From Lachnospiraceae bacterium UBA935 (GTDB taxonomy: Bacteria > Bacillota > Clostridia > Lachnospirales > Lachnospiraceae): a stretch of DNA of 64,000 nucleotides. The notes under the pieces are model-generated. The model saw only the letters and a list, made by a program, of their open reading frames with translations. It was not told the DNA's origin and searched no databases. Positions within the stretch are counted from its first letter, which is position 1. The number at the start of each line of letters is the position of its first letter. Made by a program: the position numbers and the translations under genes. Below, piece by piece: positions 59,397-64,000 of this stretch. The DNA lies in the NCBI GenBank assembly GCA_002293525.1, contig DBDJ01000013.1, positions 6,493-70,492 of the forward strand, given 5' to 3'.

Positions 59397-61523
59397 ATGA
59401 AATACTTGAAGAAAATCGGTCCTAAAATGCTTTTTTCCCTGATTTCAACCTTTATTGTGGTACTGGGAGCCTTCTTAGCGCTTGTCGTCATTCGTACCAC
59501 CGCTCTGGCGGATACGATGGCAAGAGACCTGATCCAGAACACCGCAGAGAATTATGCCAATCAGATGGCACTGGTGTTTAACAAAACCGATAATATGGTG
59601 TTAGGATTGCACTTATCAGCTGAGCGCTTTGAAGAAATTCCACTTGAAAGCCGCCGTACCTATTTTGATAACCTGCTGGAATCAGCGGTAGCCAATGAGA
59701 TGAGCAGCGTCTTAGGCGCCTGGGCTTGCTTCGAGCCCGATCAGCTGGACGGCATGGACGAGCAGTACCGTGATTCCGCCGGAAGCGATGCCACCGGACG
59801 GTATAACAGCTATTTTTTTGATGGCGGTAGCGGCTTAGAACGAGATGTCCTGGTTGACTATGATGTGCCCGGTGACGGAGACTTTTATCTGGTCGCGTTT
59901 GAAACGGGCAAACCTTATGTGACGCCTCCTTATCCGTATGAAGTCGGCGGCGAGACCATCACTGTTATTTCGATTGCCTATCCCATTGCCAACCAAGCCG
60001 GTCAGACCGTCGGCGTCGTCGGTGTGGACTACTCACTGGAATATTTCCACGAGCTGAATGACGAGGTGAAACTGTTTGATTCCGGCTTCGGCAAACTCCT
60101 TACCGATCAGGGACTTACGGTGGCCCATACGGATGAAGCTTTGATTGATACGATGGATCTGGATTATACAGACAGTGACGAAGCGTCTGACATCAAAGCC
60201 GCGTTGCAGGCGGGTAACAGCTATGTGGAAGATATTTACTCCCCGGTTCTTAACACGACGGCCTATAAAGCTTTTGCCAATGTTTCTCTGGGCAACAGCG
60301 GGATCAACTGGATCTATGGAGTGGTGGTTCCTGAATCGGAAGTCATGGCCACAGCCACGGCTCTCATTACCTTAATCAGCATAATCGGCGGGGTCGGTCT
60401 GATTGCCGCGGCAGTAATCATCGTTATCCTTTCCAATAGCATTGCCAGGCCGGTTAAGGCAATGTGTGATATTGCCAGCCAGATCGCGGAAGGTGACCTC
60501 ACAGTTACCGTCCCGGAAAAGTTCCGTAACGGCAAGGATGAAATCGGCGATCTGTCCCGCTATCTCCAGCAGATGCGCGATGAACTGGCGGAAACCGTGG
60601 CCGGCATCAATGACGCCTCCGGTTCGCTGCAGGGTCAGGTCAGTACCATCAAAAGTGCCATTGATGCCCTCAATGACCGGATCAGTGATACTTCTGCCGC
60701 TACTCAGGAACTGAGCGCCGGCATGGAAGAGACCGGTGCTTCCGCTGAGGAAATGAATGCCACCGCCAATGAAATTGAGCACGCGGCGGGAGTGGTATCG
60801 GAGAAATCGCAAGAGGGAGCCGGCAAATCAGCGGAAATCCATGCCCGTGCCAAGGAACTTGGCAGTCATGTCAATGAATCCATCAAGACATCCAACCGGA
60901 TGTTCAGCGAAATCAAAATGTCGCTGGAGAAGGCCTTGGAAGATTCCAAAGCCGTGGAGGAAATCAACGCCTTGGCCGATGCCATTCTGGGGATTACCAG
61001 CCAGACCACATTGCTGGCCCTTAATGCCTCGATTGAGGCCGCAAGGGCAGGAGAAGCCGGGAGAGGCTTTGCGGTAGTGGCCAATGAAATCAGTGCCCTA
61101 GCCGACAGTTCGAAGAATACCGTGACTCAGATACAGGCGATTACCAAGGTGGTAATGAGTGCAGTGAACGCTCTGGCGTCCAGTTCCAGCAATCTGCTGA
61201 ACTTTGTCGCGGAAAATGTCCAGACTGATTATCAGGACATGCTGAAAGCAGCGGAATCCTATACGAATGATGCGGATTATGTGACGAATATGACAGGCGA
61301 CTTAAATACCGCTTCCGAAGAATTGCACTCCGCTGTCCAGATATTAATCAGGGCGGTCAACGAAGTTTCCATGGCGGCCCAGGAGGGAGCCCGAACCACT
61401 TCGACAGTAGCGGAACAGACGACCGATATCGCCGGTAATGCTTCGACGGTGGCCGACAATATGACGCAGACGCAGGGTACAGCGAATAAACTGGCATCAT
61501 TGATTAGCAGATTTAAGCTGTAG
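59397..61523 (+). CDS. Methyl-accepting chemotaxis protein with dCache-like sensor
   Basis: A 708-residue receptor. An N-terminal helix (residues of about 12-32), an extracytoplasmic double-Cache-like domain of about 280 residues (VLGAWACFEPDQLDGMD, YVTPPYPYEVGGETITVISI), a second helix near residue 330, HAMP (NSIARPVKAMCDIASQIAEG) and a signalling domain with ILGITSQTTLLALNASIEAA and AGRGFAVVANEISALADSS. Cache domains sense amino acids, organic acids or similar small molecules. The start is placed at ATG 59397 (MKYLKKIGPK), with AAAGGAAAGAG upstream. No che or flagellar genes adjoin it. Confidence 0.93.
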   Translation: MKYLKKIGPKMLFSLISTFIVVLGAFLALVVIRTTALADTMARDLIQNTAENYANQMALVFNKTDNMVLGLHLSAERFEEIPLESRRTYFDNLLESAVANEMSSVLGAWACFEPDQLDGMDEQYRDSAGSDATGRYNSYFFDGGSGLERDVLVDYDVPGDGDFYLVAFETGKPYVTPPYPYEVGGETITVISIAYPIANQAGQTVGVVGVDYSLEYFHELNDEVKLFDSGFGKLLTDQGLTVAHTDEALIDTMDLDYTDSDEASDIKAALQAGNSYVEDIYSPVLNTTAYKAFANVSLGNSGINWIYGVVVPESEVMATATALITLISIIGGVGLIAAAVIIVILSNSIARPVKAMCDIASQIAEGDLTVTVPEKFRNGKDEIGDLSRYLQQMRDELAETVAGINDASGSLQGQVSTIKSAIDALNDRISDTSAATQELSAGMEETGASAEEMNATANEIEHAAGVVSEKSQEGAGKSAEIHARAKELGSHVNESIKTSNRMFSEIKMSLEKALEDSKAVEEINALADAILGITSQTTLLALNASIEAARAGEAGRGFAVVANEISALADSSKNTVTQIQAITKVVMSAVNALASSSSNLLNFVAENVQTDYQDMLKAAESYTNDADYVTNMTGDLNTASEELHSAVQILIRAVNEVSMAAQEGARTTSTVAEQTTDIAGNASTVADNMTQTQGTANKLASLISRFKL

Positions 61524-61536
61524 ATCATGATAAGTG

Positions 61537-61566
61537 TGCATGGTGGCTTATCGGCCTCCATGCACA
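61537..61566 (+). terminator. Hairpin after the chemotaxis receptor
   Basis: GTGCATGGTGG and CCTCCATGCAC form an 11-bp stem with one mismatch and an 8-nt loop, 14 bp past the stop. No T run follows, so it is not a standard intrinsic terminator. Confidence 0.45.
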
Positions 61567-61684
61567 GAAGGGGAGACCAATGGCAAGAAAGAAATGAGGC
61601 TACGTTAGATAATGATATAATGTCACCAGACATCGGAACTGCGCCGGACGCAGCGAATGGGCGATGTTCAGGAGGACTGGTTTC

Positions 61685-62160
61685 GTGCGGGTGGAAATCA
61701 AAATTGATCATGAATTGACGGAACCTTATGCCGTTCTTCATATCGCCAAACTGACCGACGATGTCGGTGCACTGCTTGACATATTGGAAAATGCGGTCGG
61801 GATGCCGTCTCTGATTACCGCAAAAAAGATGACAAGTCCTATGTCATTGAGACGGCACAGGTGGAGATTATCCGTACCGAGGGCGGCAGCGTCATGTTAC
61901 ATAACCGTAAATCCCAGGCATTTTCGGTTACCCGGCCGCTTCAGGAAATCCTCAGACTCCATGCCCACGAGTTTGTGCGTATATCAAAATCGGCCATTGT
62001 GAACATTCACCTGATCGACCACGTATCCTAGTTCTTCAACGGTACGATGGACATCATCATGAAAAACGGGATGACCGATTATATCTCCAGAAAGTTTTTG
62101 GGCGAGTTTAAGAAGCGGGTTGGACTCTTGGGTTTGCTCAGATTTCCTTCCCACATTTAG
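61685..62160 (+). pseudogene. Broken LytTR-domain regulator gene
   Basis: An AGGAGG (61670-61675) and GTG 61685 open a frame VEIKIDHELTEPYAVLHIAK that breaks near an A-run at about 61825-61835. A second frame continues DKSYVIETAQVEIIRTEGGS, HAHEFVRISKSAIVNIHLID and, after an in-frame TAG at 62028-62030, MDIIMKNGMTDYISRKFLGE. Together these make a typical stand-alone LytTR DNA-binding protein of about 150 residues, with a frameshift and a nonsense codon. Such regulators often pair with GHKL kinases or a DUF3021 membrane protein, neither of which follows. Confidence 0.8.
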
Positions 62161-62500
62161 CTTATTTCTCCCCTTAATTCGGATGTGTCATTTTAATATG
62201 ATAATAATATCCGTCTTCGTCAACGGCTGTACCGGCTACATAACACAGCACTTTCCGCTGGTCCTGGTCAGGAATAACATGAAAAGAATACGCTTTCATG
62301 ATCTGAGACACAGCTGCGCGAACTTATTGTATGCCAATGGAGTCAGTCTGAAGGAAATCCAGGAATGGCTGGGACACAGCGACATATCCACCACTTCAAA
62401 TATTTACACCCATTTGGATTTTAACAGCAAGATTGCATCAGCAAATAGCAATAATAGGGATTTTGCCAGAAAAAAAGAACTCTCCCAGTCGTCATACTAA
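62120..62500 (+). pseudogene. C-terminal remnant of a tyrosine recombinase/integrase
   Basis: Similarity starts at about 62237: YITQHFPLVL, then IRFHDLRHSCANLLYANGVS with the His-x-x-Arg box, and EIQEWLGHSDISTTSNIYTH with the second His/Trp region and the catalytic Tyr. This is the last third of a phage/ICE-type integrase; the N-terminal arm-binding and core-binding parts and the first catalytic Arg are gone. It ends 20 bp from the 3' end of tRNA-Leu, where integrase genes of tRNA-targeting elements are normally found, so it marks an old insertion event. Confidence 0.85.
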
Positions 62501-62520
62501 AAAGAGTTCCCTTCAAACAG

Positions 62521-62603
62521 TGCCGGCAGCCGGACTCGAACCGGCACGAGGTTGCCCCCGAAGGATTTTAAGTCCTTTGCGTCTGCCATTCCGCCACGCC
62601 GGC
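62521..62603 (-). tRNA. tRNA-Leu (UAA)
   Basis: A cloverleaf with acceptor GCCGGCG/TGCCGGC, a long variable arm as required of class II tRNA, anticodon loop CTTAAAA (UAA) and T loop TTCGAGT. CCA is not encoded. Its 3' end faces the integrase remnant, making it the likely attachment site. Confidence 0.95.
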
Positions 62604-62656
62604 AGCTTCGCATATTTTCCGCTCTGCCACTAAATAGAGCATAGGGAATCCGCGAA

Positions 62657-62729
62657 TGGGACCTACAGGGCTCGAACCTGTGACCCTCTGCTTGTAAGGC
62701 AGATGCTCTCCCAGCTGAGCTAAGATCCC
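62657..62729 (-). tRNA. tRNA-Val (UAC)
   Basis: Acceptor GGGATCT/AGGTCCC, D arm TAGCTCAGCTGGGAGAGCA, anticodon loop CTTACAA (UAC) and T loop TTCGAGC. CCA is not encoded. Confidence 0.95.
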
Positions 62730-62770
62730 TGGGTAAAATATGTATATGTATGTATCGCCGTCGTAATCTA

Positions 62771-62844
62771 CGACCCAGATGGGACTCGAACCCACGACCT
62801 CCGCCGTGACAGGGCGGCGCTCTAACCAACTGAGCCACTGGGCC
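62771..62844 (-). tRNA. tRNA-Asp (GUC)
   Basis: Acceptor GGCCCAG/CTGGGTC with discriminator G, anticodon loop CTGTCAC (GUC) and T loop TTCGAGT. Confidence 0.95.
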
Positions 62845-62856
62845 AATCGTTTATAA

Positions 62857-62930
62857 TGGACCTTCGGGGACTCGAACCCAGGACCGACCGGTTATGAGCC
62901 GGTTGCTCTGACCAACTGAGCTAAAGGTCC
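62857..62930 (-). tRNA. tRNA-Met (CAU), elongator type
   Basis: Acceptor GGACCTT with a paired 3' side, anticodon loop CTCATAA (CAU) and D arm TAGCTCAGTTGGTCAGAGCA. The fully paired first base pair and the body sequence fit elongator Met and not initiator. A CAU tRNA-Ile modified by TilS cannot be fully excluded. Confidence 0.9.
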
Positions 62931-62956
62931 AATAAACCATCTACGTTCTCACGTAA

Positions 62957-63029
62957 AGCCGATAATCGGACTCGAACCGATAACCTGCTGATTACAAATC
63001 AGCTGCTCTGCCAATTGAGCCATATCGGC
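62957..63029 (-). tRNA. tRNA-Thr (UGU)
   Basis: Acceptor GCCGATA with its 3' complement, anticodon loop TTTGTAA (UGU) and T loop TTCGAGT. Confidence 0.95.
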
Positions 63030-63088
63030 AACTGCCTGACCGGTAAAATCTCTGCACCTATCGGTAATACTTTTCACCTGTCAGCAAA

Positions 63089-63160
63089 TGACTCCTACGG
63101 GAATCGAACCCGTGTTACCGCCGTGAAAGGGCGATGTCTTAACCGCTTGACCAAGGAGCC
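63089..63160 (-). tRNA. tRNA-Glu (UUC)
   Basis: Acceptor GGCTCCT/AGGAGTC, anticodon loop CTTTCAC (UUC) and T loop TTCGATT. Confidence 0.95.
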
Positions 63161-63205
63161 TAATGTTATTATTAAGTAGTAATACTATTAATAATTAATG
63201 ATAAA

Positions 63206-63277
63206 CTCCCCGAGTAGGGCTCGAACCTACAACCCCACGGTTAACAGCCGTGTGCTCTACCATTGAGCTATCGAGGA
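63206..63277 (-). tRNA. tRNA-Asn (GUU)
   Basis: Acceptor TCCTCGA/TCGGGGA with discriminator G, anticodon loop CTGTTAA (GUU) and T loop TTCGAGC. It is the tRNA nearest the 23S gene. Confidence 0.95.
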
Positions 63278-63521
63278 TTATGGCTTTTTGTTCCGGCATT
63301 ACCGTTCCCGGCAGATATCCAGCCCTAGCCTACGGACTGCCCGGATATCTGCATGAAAGCATCGCGTCTCTTTCTGCCCCTGCTTTCGCTGGACCCTGCG
63401 CCATGCTTCCGCTGTCTCCATACCTTCAAAACCGAACACAAAACCTTTCTCGTCCATGACTGCGACTTCCTTACCTGCTGTTTACGCCCTCTAAGCGTCT
63501 CTTGCTTTACCTGTGTACTGT
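63278..63521 (-). other. 23S-tRNA spacer without a 5S gene
   Basis: Neither strand shows a 5S rRNA pattern. It contains a perfect 10-bp inverted repeat, GCAGATATCC (63311-63320) and GGATATCTGC (63343-63352), and a TTCAAAACCGAACAC stretch (63426-63440) of the sort common in Firmicute rRNA spacers. Confidence 0.6.
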
Positions 63522-63610
63522 CTTTTACCTTAAAAAGTGTCTTTTACTTTAAAAAGTGTCCTTTACTTTAAAAAGTGTCTTTTACTTTAAAAAGTGTCCT
63601 TTACTTTTTT
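63522..63610. repeat. 19-bp tandem repeat, 4.7 copies, abutting the 23S 3' end
   Basis: Units starting at 63522, 63541, 63560, 63579 and 63598 all follow the pattern CTTTTACTTTAAAAAGTGT with single-base changes. On the rRNA strand each unit gives ACACTTTTTAAAGTAAAAG. The array lies directly next to the mature 23S end. Confidence 0.9.

Positions 63611-64000
<390 letters not shown>

Noticed and set aside
62497..62846. 92-113-codon minus-strand frames starting MAQLVRAPPCHGG or MAQWLSWLERRP
   Set aside because: These are spurious frames through tRNA genes, a well-known annotation artefact.
63278..63521. Divergent 5S rRNA in the 23S-tRNA spacer
   Set aside because: Neither strand shows the conserved 5S loops or terminal stem; only general spacer motifs are present.

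Overview
The window looks like chromosomal DNA of a Gram-positive Clostridia-class Firmicute, probably near Lachnospiraceae. The grounds are strong AGGAGG-type ribosome sites before most genes, TTGACA-N17-TATAAT promoters, seven tRNA genes without encoded CCA beside a Firmicute-like 23S gene, and the general gene stock (Bce/Mac-like ABC plus two-component operon, GHKL and LytTR regulators, GGDEF, AspT-like and IS110 remnants). The genus cannot be fixed from what is visible.

Layout. 0-7.5 kb: the end of an unidentified gene, an Fe-S aldo/keto reductase, a membrane-anchored protein, and a minus-strand operon of response regulator, histidine kinase, ABC permease and ABC ATPase. 7.5-10.2 kb: a decayed zone with an orphan immunity-like gene, an IS110-family transposase remnant, a nitroreductase and an internally deleted rhaA. 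10.4-12.7 kb: an AraC regulator coupled to a GHKL sensor kinase.

12.7-55.3 kb is the main feature: two long minus-strand operons that share one gene plan. Operon A (31.66 to 12.76 kb) encodes a small membrane protein, a membrane GTPase with zinc ribbons, a GrpE-like protein, an Hsp70, a large zinc-ribbon/FN3 protein, a second zinc-ribbon GTPase, a GAP1-like protein, a HerA-type ATPase, a transglutaminase-like protein, a C39-like peptidase with a long repeat linker and an unknown C-terminal domain, two unknown proteins and a zinc metallopeptidase-like protein. Operon B (55.19 to 32.06 kb) encodes an XRE regulator, a vWA surface protein, a membrane protein, a GrpE-like protein, two Hsp70s (one with an added beta-sandwich-like domain), a zinc-ribbon/FN3 protein, a GTPase, a GAP1-like protein, a membrane protein made of three internal repeats, a transglutaminase-like protein, a P-loop-less VirD4-like protein, an SMI1-like immunity protein, a GHH nuclease and an intact VirD4-like ATPase. 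The core order GrpE-Hsp70-FN3-GTPase-GAP1-transglutaminase is the same in both, with the same 8-bp GrpE/Hsp70 overlap, and both operons have a TTGACA-N17 promoter sharing an ATAACATCT spacer motif. Families such as DO-GTPase and GAP1 are known from surveys of bacterial NTPase-centred conflict systems. The inferred picture is a GTPase switch with a dedicated Hsp70 machine and adaptors, joined to HerA/VirD4 ATPases and toxin/immunity-like cargo. No function is proven here.

55.4-62.5 kb: an alpha/beta hydrolase with a TetR repressor and two operators inside its promoter, a short GNAT, a diguanylate cyclase, a junction of two gene fragments (SSB-like and AspT-like), a chemotaxis receptor, a broken LytTR regulator and the tail of a tyrosine recombinase. 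62.5-64 kb: seven minus-strand tRNA genes (Leu, Val, Asp, Met, Thr, Glu, Asn) after the 3' end of a minus-strand 23S rRNA gene. No 5S gene lies between, and a 19-bp tandem repeat abuts the 23S end. The recombinase remnant beside tRNA-Leu suggests an old integration site.
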